DNA of 64,000 nucleotides from a virus. Numbering within the stretch: position 1 is the first letter of the stretch; every line of letters starts with the position of its first letter. The DNA lies in the IMG/VR virus record IMGVR_UViG_3300020583_000010, positions 1 through 64,000 of that record. One strand, given 5' to 3'. This document shows, piece by piece, positions 22,333 to 33,700 of this stretch. A program made the translations under genes and the position numbers. The notes under the pieces are model-generated. The model was not told where the DNA came from and did not search any database. It was given only the letters and a program-made list of their open reading frames with translations.

Positions 22333-25300
22333 TCATTTCTTAACAACTACAGTGTACTGGTTTATAGAAGGCGCTGAATTAAAGGTTACAGTAAGTTGAT
22401 TAATTGAACTTGCTGTAACTGTGTATGTGGTAGCCCCAGGTACTAACATAGCTCCAGTAGAGTTAATGAGAACTGTAACTGTCACACTCTGAGTATTTAA
22501 CCCGTGTCCTATGAAGAAGGCAGAAGTTACTCCGTCTCCTACAATCTGCGTGAAAGTATTATCAGTTAAACTGTTTGAAGACTGCTGAACAACCACAGAA
22601 GAAGCACCGGATGCCGGAATAACCTGGGTATCAGCATTAGCTCCAATCTTCTGGAGAAGCACATTAAGACGCTCTACATACAGCTGAATACGGGTTTCCA
22701 GAGTCAACTCCACGCTAACGAAATCTTGAGTACCATCTATTGAGATAGAAGCGCCTACTACGCGGACCTTGTCTATATCTACGAGGTTGGCATTCTGAAC
22801 ACCGATCCAGTCTCCTATGTGGTAGTCCAAGAACACAGTGTGGCCAGGGTACTCTGCTGGAACCTGCAAAGTTCTTTGGCTGACCTCATACTGGAACTCA
22901 TTAACAGTAGCATTAGCCATTTGACTCAGTGTAGGGATATCTGTAGCTTGAGAGGATTCTACATACTTCTCTCTTTGATTCCACTTCACTTCAGAAGCTC
23001 CTGAAGTCTGGTACACTATATTACCCGTACCGTCTGAAACTACCACGTAGTTAGCTATCTGGTCTCTTGTGCGTGTTCTAGTGTGTGTTATTATCTCTCC
23101 GCTAGAGTGGAATACTACCGTTGAAGATAGATCATTTCCCATGCTGCCATCATTAGCTGCTACCAATTGGAAGTTAGGAAGCATCAGCCAATCACCATTA
23201 AATGCTGTTAGTGAAGCCTCAAACTGTGTCTCAAGATCAGTGCCATTAGCTATCACAAGAGAGGCAGTGTCTGTCCATGGCACCTGGAAGGAATCCTCGA
23301 ACATGGTGAATGTGGGGTTGATAATAGGTATTGTAGTTCTAGTTTGAGACTGCTCCAGCAGATCAAGCCACAGTGCCGCATTAGGCATTTCTAAGTAGAT
23401 GTTGGACAATCCTGCACCATTACCCTGAGACAGGTTGTAATTAGAAGCCGAGCCTGGATTTACTGTAGCTGCTACTTGGCCGTTAGATCTTACAGCAGGT
23501 GTTCCAGAGGAATTTATATTGCCGACTTCCATAGGACTAAATCCTGAAGTAGCACCGTAGCCGCCATAGTACCAGCAAGTAAAAGCAAGTTGGACTTTCT
23601 TAGCATTCCACGCGTATGCCATACTCCCCTGGTTAGTCCATGTGCCACCGTCTGGCGATGTATCAAAGAAGAATACCCCATTGAATTCTCGTATTCTCCA
23701 GTAGTTATGCTGTACAGGATCATATGTTGAAGTCAGGTATATACTAGACTGCACACCATTGTTGAATACTCGTGCCCACAGTCTTTGGTTACTCTCCTGG
23801 CAGTCGAGCTCCATCATTACATAGTTAGTAGTAGGACTCGCTGCTGAAGACAGCATCATCGCGTTAGACGTGAAAGGAGTGTATTCATAAAGTAGAGCAG
23901 TGTCTACGAGGAAATTACTGGCACCTGTCCCGCTGTTCACAGAACACACAAGATTAACATTGGCGAGAGAGCCTGTGCGGATAGAGGCCTGTATCAATGA
24001 CCACTCTCCGATAGTAGCTACCACACTGCCAGGATAGCCTAATTTAGAGTTAGTACTGTCATACACAGTACAGGTAGGCTGACCTGAAGTCTTAACTTTA
24101 ACCCAGGCATTGAATTGGTAGTAGGTTATAGGGTTCAGGGCTGGTACTGTCTGCTCTATACCCTGATGGGCACCTGTAGCCACCACTTGTGCACAAAATC
24201 CATCCCCGTCGAAAGAGTCCGCAGTATACACAGCTGCTGTTGCTCCTACAGTCTGTGCACCACTATTGTTAGTATCCCAGCCTTCCAGACCTAACTGGAA
24301 TGAATAGTTAGCTATTACATTTGTAGGCTGTATAGGCATATTTAGTGGTGTGATCTGAGCTGAGATAGCTGATGAGGTAACATCATAATTACCACCAGCG
24401 AGTGCCGGGGACACCGCATATGTAGTATTAGTACCTGCTATAGCAGCCCTGCTGTTGGCCACGTCTACATATACCTGACCGGCATTAATAGCAGCGGGCG
24501 ATGTCAAGTTCCAGAATACTGGATTAAGAGAGGACAGCTGGAAAGTGTCAGCCACTGCGGATATCTTAAATACCTCATTAGGGAATCCCGGCGGTACAGC
24601 CTCTGCCCACTGGAGCATGCGTGCTGTCCCAGCTCCTGATATAGTCACAGGCTGAGCTTCAGACGATGCGTCTACAATGGTCTCTACTACATCAGTCCCG
24701 AGAAACTCAAAGATAGGCTGACCATTATAAATAGCCTGCCACACATTCTCATCATCTATTAGATCAGTGCCAGGACCTCCAGTGCTCAGGGTTTCTAAGA
24801 AGACTGTGTCACTTCGGTCTATTACGACCTGACCAGCTCCTTCATTATTCAGAGCTATGTTAAATGACAGAGACTGATAGCGTGGTATAGTAGTCATATA
24901 GGTGTAAGTGCGGCCAGAGTAAACCTTTAACTCCCATCCTACTCCCTGCACGTAGTTACTTGACAGTGCCCCATTATACATAGAACTATATGAGCATAGA
25001 GCAAAAGGCAGAGTAGAAGGGAGCATTCCTGGTAATTCTGGAGTAAGGAAGGATGCCCCAGCAGATGATGTAGAAAAAAGTCCATAATTTGTAAATGAGC
25101 CAGGCAGGTATCCTGGAATAGAAGCCGAGAATGGTATATCACTCTCTGAAGGACCTCCAGGAGTTACAGGAATTGGAGTTACTGAGCTCGCGGCACTCGC
25201 GATCACAGCAGCCAGACCGGCGCTAGCATCTACCTCAATTACAGATGAGCCAGATGAAGTGGTAGCCGAAGCAGTCCCGGGGTTTGCGTCTACCTCAACT

Positions 25301-26394
25301 GTGGCATTGAACGCCGCTGCTCCCGCTGAGGCTCCTCCTGGGTGAGCACTACTGCCAGTAGTCACTGTGGCATTGAACGCCGCTGCTCCCGCTGAGGCTC
25401 CTCCTGGCGTAGCTCCCACGAGAGGGGTAGCGGGATTGGCTGAAGCAGCGGCAGAGGCTTGGCCTACATTAGTGACATCTACTTCTACCTTAGGTTGTGA
25501 AGCTCCGGCAGAGGCAGTTGCAGTTGCCGGAGTTGCTCCAACTGCCGGAGTCGGAGTTTGTGCTGAAGCAGATACAGCCCCTGTAGAAGGAAGAACACCC
25601 GCTGCTGGAGTTGGCGAGTAGGCAGAAGTAGGTGCAGAAGCATTGCCAGCAGTTGGAGAAGCCGCAGAAAGAGGGTTAGGAAGATAGACTGTAGGGTTAC
25701 GCAATGCCATAGGACCGACATTACGGCGATTAGACTCTTTTCGGGGATAAGTCGGGTTAAAGTTACCAGCGGAAGCAGGAGCAGCCGCATTATACGCAGC
25801 AACCACGCCTTGCCATAGAACACTGTCACCCAGTGTCCATGTGTGCGCATTAGAACCACTGCTAATCAGATCAGCACACGCTGCCGCCCAATATCCAGAA
25901 CCATTCGTATTCACGAACTGCTGGGTTCCTGGGCCAGTATAAGTTATAGTTTCAGGATTTAGAGATGTGTTGTCAAAGAACCCACCGAAGCACAGGACAC
26001 CAGTAGCTGATCCAGTGGTGACAGATGTGCTAGTATTCGTCCCACTGTTAGTGGAAGCTGGAGCGCCAGGCTGCACACCACTATATTCTATGCCACCTAT
26101 CATAATAGTTGTGGCGGAGCCGGTGGTCACCGTGACGGTGTATGAACCTGAAGCCGGAAGTGTGATGCCATTTGCCCGGTAGATATGAATTCCAGGCGAT
26201 GTTGCAGGCTGAATGTCTAAGGTGAAGGTGGTGGGACTGACACCATTGTCAATGACTGATGAAATAGTACCATTGGTCTGAATGAAAATAAGTATGGTAT
26301 TACCAGCAGTAGGGTTAACACTCCATGCGGTGGACTGAGAAGTAGCACTTCCGATGATGCCAAGAGTACTTATTTGGCCTCTTACTATACTCAT
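22333..26394 (-). CDS. Large minor tail protein, 1353 aa
   Basis: It starts with a repetitive beta-rich domain, then an Ala/Pro/Thr-rich low-complexity linker (about residues 240-420, with PGGASAGAAAFNATV twice). A tail-tip-like region follows, with a carbohydrate-binding-type segment around 760-830, and the protein ends in a beta-strand domain. Position after Dit-like genes and size suggest a central tail-tip/adhesin protein. Exact role is inferred from synteny. Confidence 0.72.
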   Translation of the reverse strand: MSIVRGQISTLGIIGSATSQSTAWSVNPTAGNTILIFIQTNGTISSVIDNGVSPTTFTLDIQPATSPGIHIYRANGITLPASGSYTVTVTTGSATTIMIGGIEYSGVQPGAPASTNSGTNTSTSVTTGSATGVLCFGGFFDNTSLNPETITYTGPGTQQFVNTNGSGYWAAACADLISSGSNAHTWTLGDSVLWQGVVAAYNAAAPASAGNFNPTYPRKESNRRNVGPMALRNPTVYLPNPLSAASPTAGNASAPTSAYSPTPAAGVLPSTGAVSASAQTPTPAVGATPATATASAGASQPKVEVDVTNVGQASAAASANPATPLVGATPGGASAGAAAFNATVTTGSSAHPGGASAGAAAFNATVEVDANPGTASATTSSGSSVIEVDASAGLAAVIASAASSVTPIPVTPGGPSESDIPFSASIPGYLPGSFTNYGLFSTSSAGASFLTPELPGMLPSTLPFALCSYSSMYNGALSSNYVQGVGWELKVYSGRTYTYMTTIPRYQSLSFNIALNNEGAGQVVIDRSDTVFLETLSTGGPGTDLIDDENVWQAIYNGQPIFEFLGTDVVETIVDASSEAQPVTISGAGTARMLQWAEAVPPGFPNEVFKISAVADTFQLSSLNPVFWNLTSPAAINAGQVYVDVANSRAAIAGTNTTYAVSPALAGGNYDVTSSAISAQITPLNMPIQPTNVIANYSFQLGLEGWDTNNSGAQTVGATAAVYTADSFDGDGFCAQVVATGAHQGIEQTVPALNPITYYQFNAWVKVKTSGQPTCTVYDSTNSKLGYPGSVVATIGEWSLIQASIRTGSLANVNLVCSVNSGTGASNFLVDTALLYEYTPFTSNAMMLSSAASPTTNYVMMELDCQESNQRLWARVFNNGVQSSIYLTSTYDPVQHNYWRIREFNGVFFFDTSPDGGTWTNQGSMAYAWNAKKVQLAFTCWYYGGYGATSGFSPMEVGNINSSGTPAVRSNGQVAATVNPGSASNYNLSQGNGAGLSNIYLEMPNAALWLDLLEQSQTRTTIPIINPTFTMFEDSFQVPWTDTASLVIANGTDLETQFEASLTAFNGDWLMLPNFQLVAANDGSMGNDLSSTVVFHSSGEIITHTRTRTRDQIANYVVVSDGTGNIVYQTSGASEVKWNQREKYVESSQATDIPTLSQMANATVNEFQYEVSQRTLQVPAEYPGHTVFLDYHIGDWIGVQNANLVDIDKVRVVGASISIDGTQDFVSVELTLETRIQLYVERLNVLLQKIGANADTQVIPASGASSVVVQQSSNSLTDNTFTQIVGDGVTSAFFIGHGLNTQSVTVTVLINSTGAMLVPGATTYTVTASSINQLTVTFNSAPSINQYTVVVKK
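25298..25407. repeat. 44-bp perfect direct repeat in tail gene
   Basis: Copies at 25298-25341 and 25364-25407, spaced 66 bp (22 codons), encode the repeated PGGASAGAAAFNATV linker. Perfect nucleotide identity implies a recent duplication or slippage. Confidence 0.85.
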
Positions 26395-26454
26395 GACAGT
26401 CCACCTCCTAGGCTATTAAAGACAGTCGAGTGATAGACCTCCTTAACTCACTGT

Positions 26455-27045
26455 TTAGTTAAGCCCATACACAAACATCTGGAGAAGCTGGATTGAGTTA
26501 GTGGCAGCCGCTGAGAAAGTGGCATTCATATTGAAGTAGAGAGGGCTTGTCTGATCTACCCCAGTAAATGTTCCTGGCTGAGCTGATCCTCCCCATACTT
26601 CAGCAGTAAATGGAGAAGCTAGACCCTTGTATGAAGTAAACTCGCCTACACCTCGGCCACCCATAGTAGCAGCACCAGAGGAATCATTGAATACTATATC
26701 TGCTTCAAATCTCCAGAAGTTATTGGAAGCTGATGCCGCAAGCGCTGTGACAGCCGTAGCAGCCAGTACAGTGCCTCCAGAAACACCGCCAGCAGCAGTG
26801 GTTCCTCTGAGAGTCATAGTCAAGTTACCTTGGGATGAGGCAGCAGTAGTAATAATCCCTTTAGCTACAACCCGAATAGACCTGCGGGAAGTTGGTGGAA
26901 AGGTTAAGAAACTTCCTGGTAGGAGAGCCTGAGTTCCCATAGCACTTGTATTGTTAAGGTTAGTCTCAGCGGCAGCAGTCACAGCCGTGCCTGCTGTATA
27001 TGTAGAGTATAGTAGCTCTACATTGGTTCCGGTCAAGAATGACAT
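26455..27045 (-). CDS. Putative minor tail protein, 196 aa
   Basis: A beta-rich, Thr/Ser/Ala-rich protein typical of virion surface components. No domain is recognised. It is the neighbour of other small tail proteins and in the same orientation. Confidence 0.62.
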   Translation of the reverse strand: MSFLTGTNVELLYSTYTAGTAVTAAAETNLNNTSAMGTQALLPGSFLTFPPTSRRSIRVVAKGIITTAASSQGNLTMTLRGTTAAGGVSGGTVLAATAVTALAASASNNFWRFEADIVFNDSSGAATMGGRGVGEFTSYKGLASPFTAEVWGGSAQPGTFTGVDQTSPLYFNMNATFSAAATNSIQLLQMFVYGLN

Positions 27046-27057
27046 ATTAAAATCCTA

Positions 27058-27549
27058 TTATGTAGTAGTGACACGGAAGATGCCATTGGCGTTCCAGATA
27101 ATACTGAAGTTTCCAGCTGTTACACTCTGTGCGCCACCGAAGTAGTTAAAGCAAATACCCTGGTTGGCAACAGTTCCTCCAGAGACTGAGGAATCATATA
27201 CAAGAGTTCCATAGGCGTTTGAAATAGTAACACCAGTAGCGGCTACAGTAGAGGCAGTGAATTGTTCATAACCAGTGCCATTACTGAATGCGTTACCACT
27301 GAGAGTCTGACCACCGGCGCTCCAGCCAGTTCCTGTTACTTCATTACCTGATACCCACTGACCTGCACCATAAGCTGAGTTAGCTAAAGTGTCATCCTTA
27401 TTAGGAGTAGCAGAGTTATTAAACAGTGCTGCTTTAATTGTGTCAGCTGTTAATGATGTGAACCCTGTAGGTTTTGTGCCATTCGTTACTGTCACAAATA
27501 AAGGATTAATTACAAACTGTGTGAATACTGAACTAGCAGACCAAGCCAT
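27058..27549 (-). CDS. Putative minor tail protein, 163 aa
   Basis: A beta-rich protein of the kind often found in actinophage tail modules (begins MAWSASSVFTQFV, SNAYGTLVYDSSVSGGTV near the end). The similarity is by style and position only. It lies 12 bases before the 196-aa gene. Confidence 0.62.
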   Translation of the reverse strand: MAWSASSVFTQFVINPLFVTVTNGTKPTGFTSLTADTIKAALFNNSATPNKDDTLANSAYGAGQWVSGNEVTGTGWSAGGQTLSGNAFSNGTGYEQFTASTVAATGVTISNAYGTLVYDSSVSGGTVANQGICFNYFGGAQSVTAGNFSIIWNANGIFRVTTT

Positions 27550-27563
27550 GTTAAGTCACTTCC

Positions 27564-27878
27564 TTAATTTCCCATAGGAATGAGTGCGCAGTCAGGAAAC
27601 ACGGCTACATCATTTCGCCCATCTGCATACTTCGTATTAACAGCCATTACCGGCCGACCTTCAGTATCTGTGTTCACGGTAGAACTACCTATGTAGTCTG
27701 CACGCTCCACTGCTTCAACTACACAGTCAGTGCCTGCCGGTACGAGCGGAGCAGTAAGACCTCTGAGGCCAGCGCATGAATGAAAGCGAGAATGAGGTAA
27801 AGCCTCATTTGTCACATCAACTACTGAGCAATTAGGGCATTCCCACTGCTGAGAAGTATTTAATATAGGCAGATCCAT
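27564..27878 (-). CDS. Hypothetical protein with zinc-ribbon start, 104 aa
   Basis: The N-terminal WECPNCSVVDVTNEALPHSRFHSCAGLRG has a Cys/His cluster, probably metal-binding. The rest has no recognised domain. A late-type motif lies 32 bp upstream. Confidence 0.62.
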   Translation of the reverse strand: MDLPILNTSQQWECPNCSVVDVTNEALPHSRFHSCAGLRGLTAPLVPAGTDCVVEAVERADYIGSSTVNTDTEGRPVMAVNTKYADGRNDVAVFPDCALIPMGN

Positions 27879-27910
27879 ATCAGTCCAACCGTCGAGATAT
27901 CTACGTTACT

Positions 27911-27919
27911 ATCATCGGA
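27911..27919 (-). promoter_or_regulatory. Late-type motif
   Basis: Minus-strand TCCGATGAT, 32 bp before the 104-aa gene. Confidence 0.45.
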
Positions 27920-27934
27920 TACATGCTTATACTC

Positions 27935-28840
27935 TTACGTTATTCCATACAGCCAAGCTTCCCCTGACAGGAAAGCTGAGGAGGCTCCGGAAGGTCCTAT
28001 AGCAATTGCTGAGATCATAGCGGAAGTCTGCCAGGAACCTTTGATATCAAGAGCACTGGCTGTTGATCCGCCATCAGTGGCATAGGAATGACAATGGAAG
28101 TGCTTTACTGCCGCGCTACTCGCGTAGTAAGGGATATCAATGTAGCCCGTACCTCCCAGACGGGTAGAGTAGTTAGTGTTCCACAGAAGGCCAGCCGCCG
28201 GAGCTCCTCCAGATGTAGTACCTGTAAGAGTCGTGACAGAGGAAGAACCTAGCTGAGAGTACATACCAACCCAGTTCGAAGAGACTGATAAGTTATTTAC
28301 CTTAAGATTTACGACATCTACACCATTCTGTATGGAACCTCCTGTACCATTACCGAGTAAGACATATACAATCCTTAGGTGATTATAAGTTGTAGGAATA
28401 GAGTTAAACAGCAATGAACCGCTAACCGGGGCTGCATTAGCTTGGAGGAGTTGAACAGTACCTCCACCCCAAGCGTTAGAAGGTAGTCCGTGTGCTCCTG
28501 AGGTAGGTGTATTAAGATTTATGTGCCACTGGGGTTCTGCCAAGTCAATTTGAGCAAATCCAGGTATTATATTAGTACCCTGGCTATGAGATAGTGGATT
28601 AGTTCCGTCATATCCCCGGGTAATCATATATGGACTACTAGAAGTTCCTGCACCCGATGTGACTAATCCTACTTCTTCATTAGCTGTGCCCGGTTCGAAT
28701 CTCACTGCAAAAGGAAATGATAAAGGCCAGTTCACTGTCGCTTGAACAGCTACAGCATTTGTGCTATCACTTATGCCTCCAGTATTGATAATAGTAGAAC
28801 CCTGAGCTAAGTTACTATAGTATCGATTCTGAGTAGTCAT
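27935..28840 (-). CDS. Minor tail protein, paralogue A
   Basis: It shares its layout with the adjacent 28850-29773 gene: TQNRYY.NLAQ start, a VTRGYDGT motif, then LDLAEPQ.HINL and SGAHGLP, and a divergent C-terminus. Collagen-adjacent or adhesin-like tail proteins of actinophages use similar segments. It probably forms part of the tail fibre or tip. Confidence 0.7.
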   Translation of the reverse strand: MTTQNRYYSNLAQGSTIINTGGISDSTNAVAVQATVNWPLSFPFAVRFEPGTANEEVGLVTSGAGTSSSPYMITRGYDGTNPLSHSQGTNIIPGFAQIDLAEPQWHINLNTPTSGAHGLPSNAWGGGTVQLLQANAAPVSGSLLFNSIPTTYNHLRIVYVLLGNGTGGSIQNGVDVVNLKVNNLSVSSNWVGMYSQLGSSSVTTLTGTTSGGAPAAGLLWNTNYSTRLGGTGYIDIPYYASSAAVKHFHCHSYATDGGSTASALDIKGSWQTSAMISAIAIGPSGASSAFLSGEAWLYGIT

Positions 28841-28849
28841 ATTTATCCT

Positions 28850-29773
28850 CTAGTACGCATATAGTTCGAAAATGGAACTAGCCACAAACTGTGACCCTGT
28901 ACCAGTGAACTGCGGGAATAAAGTAATCGAAGACACAGCTCCGGTAACCTGTGAACAGACACCTCCGCCTTGCAAGGCATAACTATTAGCTAGCGTTGCT
29001 CCATCTGCTGTAGATGACTGAAAGTTATAACCTTTTGCCCAGACTGACTCTGTGAATCCTGGAATATCTATTATCGTTCTAGACGCAATGCTAGTTCCCA
29101 CATTGGAAGTCCAGCATAGTCCACAGACTCCCTGTGTCTGAGACACGTCTGCATGATTCGCTGAACTTCCTGAATTACTGGTCGCTAAACTATAGCCATC
29201 CCCATAGTTGGCCCCGGTGTACCCATTCAACTGAATCATCAGGTTCTCAATATTCGCTGAAGTATAAGATGTTTTACACTTAGCAAGAATCGTAAGATTA
29301 GAGCAACTAGATGGAATAGTTGAAAACATTGTAGAGGTGAAACTTACCGTGCTGGCGGGAGAGGCCAATACCTGTTGGTTGACCAGGGTCATCGTTCCAC
29401 CGAGCCATGCTGAGGCTGGCAGGCCATGCGCGCCAGATGCTGAACCTGTGAGGTTTATGTGCTGTTGAGGCTCAGCCAGGTCCAGTTGGCAAATCTTAGG
29501 TACTACAAGATCATTAAGGTTATGCGGCTGTGCTGTAGTATCGTCAAATCCTCTTGTGACAATATAAGGATTAATAGCAGAGCCGCTGCCTGAAGTAACT
29601 TCTACTAGTTCTTCTGTGACTGTTCCGGCTGCTATACTTAAAACAAAAGGAAAAGAAGTAGGCCAGTTAACATTAGAAGAAGTCTGTACATTAGTCTGTA
29701 CATTATTAAGTCCGCTAGAGTTAGACAGATAAGCAGCTTGGCCAAGATTAGTGTAGTAGCGGTTCTGAGTCAT
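28850..29773 (-). CDS. Minor tail protein, paralogue B
   Basis: A 307-aa tandem paralogue of the 301-aa gene downstream, sharing the first 130 residues in outline while the C-terminal half has diverged. That suits receptor-binding specificity changes. A late-type motif lies 33 bp upstream. Confidence 0.7.
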   Translation of the reverse strand: MTQNRYYTNLGQAAYLSNSSGLNNVQTNVQTSSNVNWPTSFPFVLSIAAGTVTEELVEVTSGSGSAINPYIVTRGFDDTTAQPHNLNDLVVPKICQLDLAEPQQHINLTGSASGAHGLPASAWLGGTMTLVNQQVLASPASTVSFTSTMFSTIPSSCSNLTILAKCKTSYTSANIENLMIQLNGYTGANYGDGYSLATSNSGSSANHADVSQTQGVCGLCWTSNVGTSIASRTIIDIPGFTESVWAKGYNFQSSTADGATLANSYALQGGGVCSQVTGAVSSITLFPQFTGTGSQFVASSIFELYAY

Positions 29774-29806
29774 CGACTAGCCTCCCAGGGCTCTCTGTGT
29801 CCATAT

Positions 29807-29816
29807 AACCATCGGA
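29807..29816 (-). promoter_or_regulatory. Late-type motif
   Basis: Minus-strand TCCGATGGTT, 33 bp before paralogue B, immediately after the Dit-like gene. Confidence 0.4.
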
Positions 29817-29824
29817 TCTTAACT

Positions 29825-30715
29825 CTACGCGTATGGTGGTTGGAAAGATACAGAGGCATAGCCGGTGTCTCCAGTGTTAGAAGAAGATAGAGACAACTGG
29901 TTAACACCAGGATTATAGCTCATCCATCTTTTAGTACCTGAATGAGTAATGCTACCCGATAGATTAGCGCCATCTGAAGTTCTATTAGCTATAAAGTTAG
30001 AAACATCAAAAGTTACGGAATCCCCGCCCGCTATAGCAGTGTTCAACTGAATCCAAGTGTCTGGGTTAGGAGTTGTATTAGTCAGTCGCGGGTATAGCAG
30101 AGGGCCATAGAGTACCACAATATTATTCTGGTATGCTGCTATGTCATCACCTGTGTTTATAACAGTAGTTACTGTATTTAGATTAACCTGTTCAGTTATT
30201 GGAGGGCCATAGAAATAAGGATCTGCCAGAAGAAGGTCAATGGAGAAAGTTCCTGAATCGGCGTTTGGACCTTGAGTGGTTAACTGCATGTTTCCTGCCA
30301 CCTCTGCCATAGCAGTAGCAGAGACTAGGGTAGGAACTCCCATTGGAACACCTGTGTTCACGGGGAGAGTGTATTCCCATTGCCTAGTTAATGGAAACTG
30401 CGCACCTCCAACATTGTAGAATATGTTCTTTAAAGTCTGAACATTATCACTGAACTGAAGGTGCGTATTAAAAGCAGGATGACCGGTAGAAGGATCTATT
30501 CCACAAGTCCACATATTCAGTGTTATAGTCCTGCTGTCTGGATATTTAGGTCTGTAGATCTGTCCAGGAATATAGGCTACTTGAATGTTGTTACCACGCA
30601 TTATGGGCAGTGTTCTGCCGTCACCAAAGGTAGTTATATTCCAAGAATACTTATTAAGAGAAATACCATTGGCTATCCATGCTTCTTTAGTAGTATCTCC
30701 TATATCATAAGGCAT
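29825..30715 (-). CDS. Distal tail (Dit-like) protein, 296 aa
   Basis: Gene order (first gene after the tape measure) and the pattern of an N-terminal beta domain (LNKYSWNITTFGDGRTLP..R.NN) with ADPYFYGP in the middle fit siphophage distal tail proteins that form the hub between tail tube and tip. Confidence 0.75.
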   Translation of the reverse strand: MPYDIGDTTKEAWIANGISLNKYSWNITTFGDGRTLPIMRGNNIQVAYIPGQIYRPKYPDSRTITLNMWTCGIDPSTGHPAFNTHLQFSDNVQTLKNIFYNVGGAQFPLTRQWEYTLPVNTGVPMGVPTLVSATAMAEVAGNMQLTTQGPNADSGTFSIDLLLADPYFYGPPITEQVNLNTVTTVINTGDDIAAYQNNIVVLYGPLLYPRLTNTTPNPDTWIQLNTAIAGGDSVTFDVSNFIANRTSDGANLSGSITHSGTKRWMSYNPGVNQLSLSSSNTGDTGYASVSFQPPYA

Positions 30716-30737
30716 TGGTCCTCCAGGACTCTAGTCA

Positions 30738-33700
30738 TCAGCCTCGTACTCCCTGTACTCTTACTCTCGACAGAGCCGACTGGTAAGACTCAGTCACACG
30801 CTCAGGTATAGCATTATGGATATTGAAGTTCTCAATATGAACTCCAGGACCAGAACGTCCCCCATCTGCACTAGAACCCGCAGTAGACTTAAGAGAGCCT
30901 ATGGTCTTATTTACAATACCTCCTGTGGCATAGCCAGGACTTGCAAATGACCCGATTCCGCCTGCGAACCCTCCGATTGAATAGCCCTTAGGAGGCAGAT
31001 TAGCATTGGCTTGCTGGACATTCTGGATACTGTTCGAGGTTAAGAGTATTGATTTACCCTGCTTCATTGTCCAAGAACCTAACTCAGTGGACACACACCA
31101 CACATCTTCACTTACTATTTCTTCAACAGCCAAGTAAGACTTAGAAATTCTGGGTACGGCCTGGTGTATAGTACCTGAAGGTATAGTACCTGAAGGCTTT
31201 CTACCATCAGTTCCCGCATTTAAAGTATTACGTCTGGGCTGATAACCCTCAAGATAAACGGCTAGAGCAATGCCATCTTGCACTTCTCCATCTGTCTGTA
31301 CAATAGAATAAACATCTGTTCCTCGTTTGCCTGTTTTACTCTTTACTTTGTATCCTTCTGCTTCAATAACACCGTGTAGCCATGCACTGCGCTGCTCTGA
31401 GGACATGGACAATACAAAGTTAATCGTGTCTTCATTGTGCTTGTAGCCAGAACGCCGAAGAAGGTCATTAATGTACTTTGTACTGAAAGTGAACTCATGA
31501 CGTTCCAGGTACCCATTCTTACGTGGAAGATAGACATGCTCCTTGAACGGAATATTTCCTTCCTCCATCATAGATCTGAGACGCTTCACGTGCTCGGGTT
31601 TAGCTTGATATAGAGTGCAACGTTTATTAAAGTTAGTCTTGCTCTTAGGGTCAGAGCGCCGGACTGTGCCATCTCCTGTGATCCATCCCAGAAGTTCAGC
31701 CTCAGCTGTAGTGATGTCTAGACCTTCAACTGTTCTGTGCGGCGATGAAACTACCAAATAGTCTCTAGGCCCAATGTCTACCGTCATCATCTTCTGACGT
31801 GTATGATGAATCTTCTTAGAACTAATTAAACCATGTACCCTGTTGCGATGTAGCCCAACGCCCTTTAGAGTCTTAAAATTATCCTTGTCACAAATGTCAC
31901 ACTTAAGATCATGAGAATCTCCCTTGTACTCATGATCAACTATCCAACGGTGGTTGGGCGTACACTTGACCTCAAGTTGAGAGTTCGACAGCTTGACGAG
32001 TGGTGCATCCTCATAGAAGTGTACCTGGGTGATCTTTGTCCACTCATTGTTACCGGTTTCGAAGTTGTAGCCGACTGTTTCATCACCCACTTGTACCTTA
32101 TCATATGTGAGCCATCCGCGCTTTGTTAGAATCATAGTATCCAGTGGGACACATCCGTAAGTAGCCTCGATATAGCGGATAGCCGCTGCTACGTTGGCAA
32201 TCGGATTCAAAAGGTCATCCGGCAGAGATGACACGCGGTAAGCCTCAAAAGTAGGCTTGATAACCTGAGCCAACCCCTCAGAAGGTGTACCTGCTGCTGC
32301 GTTAGAGTCAGAGTTGTTTACCGCTGAAGCATTCCATCCTGACTCTCTCTGAATAAGAGTATTAAGTCCTGCCTCCCACACACCCCATGAAGAAGTAGGG
32401 ACGCCAGCCGCCTGTAGTGCGGCATCAATAATGCCCTTCTGGCTTCCTGATGGAATTACTCCACCTATATCATTGTACTTCTTATCTTGAGCTGTAAGGA
32501 AAGAATCAATGGCTGCCTTAAATCCTAGAGCACCTGTTTTTAGAACAGACTCAGGAACACTCTTAGGGTCTGACAGTGTATTAACAGCAGGAGATGCGAA
32601 AGTGTTCCAGCCTGCGTCAAAGGCGCCCTTCATAGCGCCTAATACAAGGCCCTTGATGAAAGACTCTGCTGCCCCGAGACCAGTAGTTGTACTCTGGTTA
32701 GGATTCGACTGCTGCTGCTTTGTAAGCTGGCCAGGAGTGGGTACTGAACCACCAGGATTTGTAACAGGACCATTTCCTGTGGGACTTGTAGGATTAGTTA
32801 TCGGACCTCCGCCAGCAAGTCCTGGAACTCCGCCTCCACTAGCAAACTTAGGACTACCGCCAGCGCCTCCTGTGAGGCGCTGCTGTGTCATAACACCTAA
32901 GAATGTCTGATTACTGTCTCCTGAACTGATAAGATTCTTATCAGCATGGTTCAACCAGTGCAGCATATCACTGCCTAGAGCCTGAGCTGCCTTCTTGCGA
33001 ATTACAAACTCACCAGGTGTTAGTCTGGCCAGTGTAGAGTCGCTGGTATCAGTCTCTCCCAGGTTACCCTGGACATGTCCACCGGCAGCTAGCTTACTCA
33101 CATCATTAATGTGAGGAGCGCCTGGGATAACTCCAATAACATCGTCAATAAAGTGAATAACTGGATTGATTACTCCAGTTATGACTGAGTTTATAGCACC
33201 CTTGAAAGCCCCTTCAATACTGCTACCTAGCCCACTAAGGAAAGTCGAGATGGGTTGAATTACCTTTGAGGTAAAGAACCCTGATACTGAGTCAAACCAG
33301 TGTGGAATAGTTTGACTAAAGAAGCTGGGAATAGTATTCATAATGAAGTCTTTAATAGGATTATAGACATCATTTGTAAAGAAGCCGCCCACAGTGGAGA
33401 ACCACTTAGGTATTGTGGTTGTAAAGAAGCTTACAAAATCATTAGTGATCCAATTCTTTATAGGTGTGTAAACCTGTTGTGTGAACCAAGATTCTACTGT
33501 GGAGAACCATTTAGGTATAGTTGTAGTAAAGAACGATACGAAGTCGTTAGAAACCCAGTTCTTTATAGGTGTGTAAACCTGTTGTGTGAACCACTTGCCT
33601 ACGGTACTAAACCAGCTAGGTATAGTTGTAGTAAAGAACGATACGAAGTCTTTAGAAACCCAGTTCTTCACAGGGGTATAGACATCTTGTGTGAACCATT

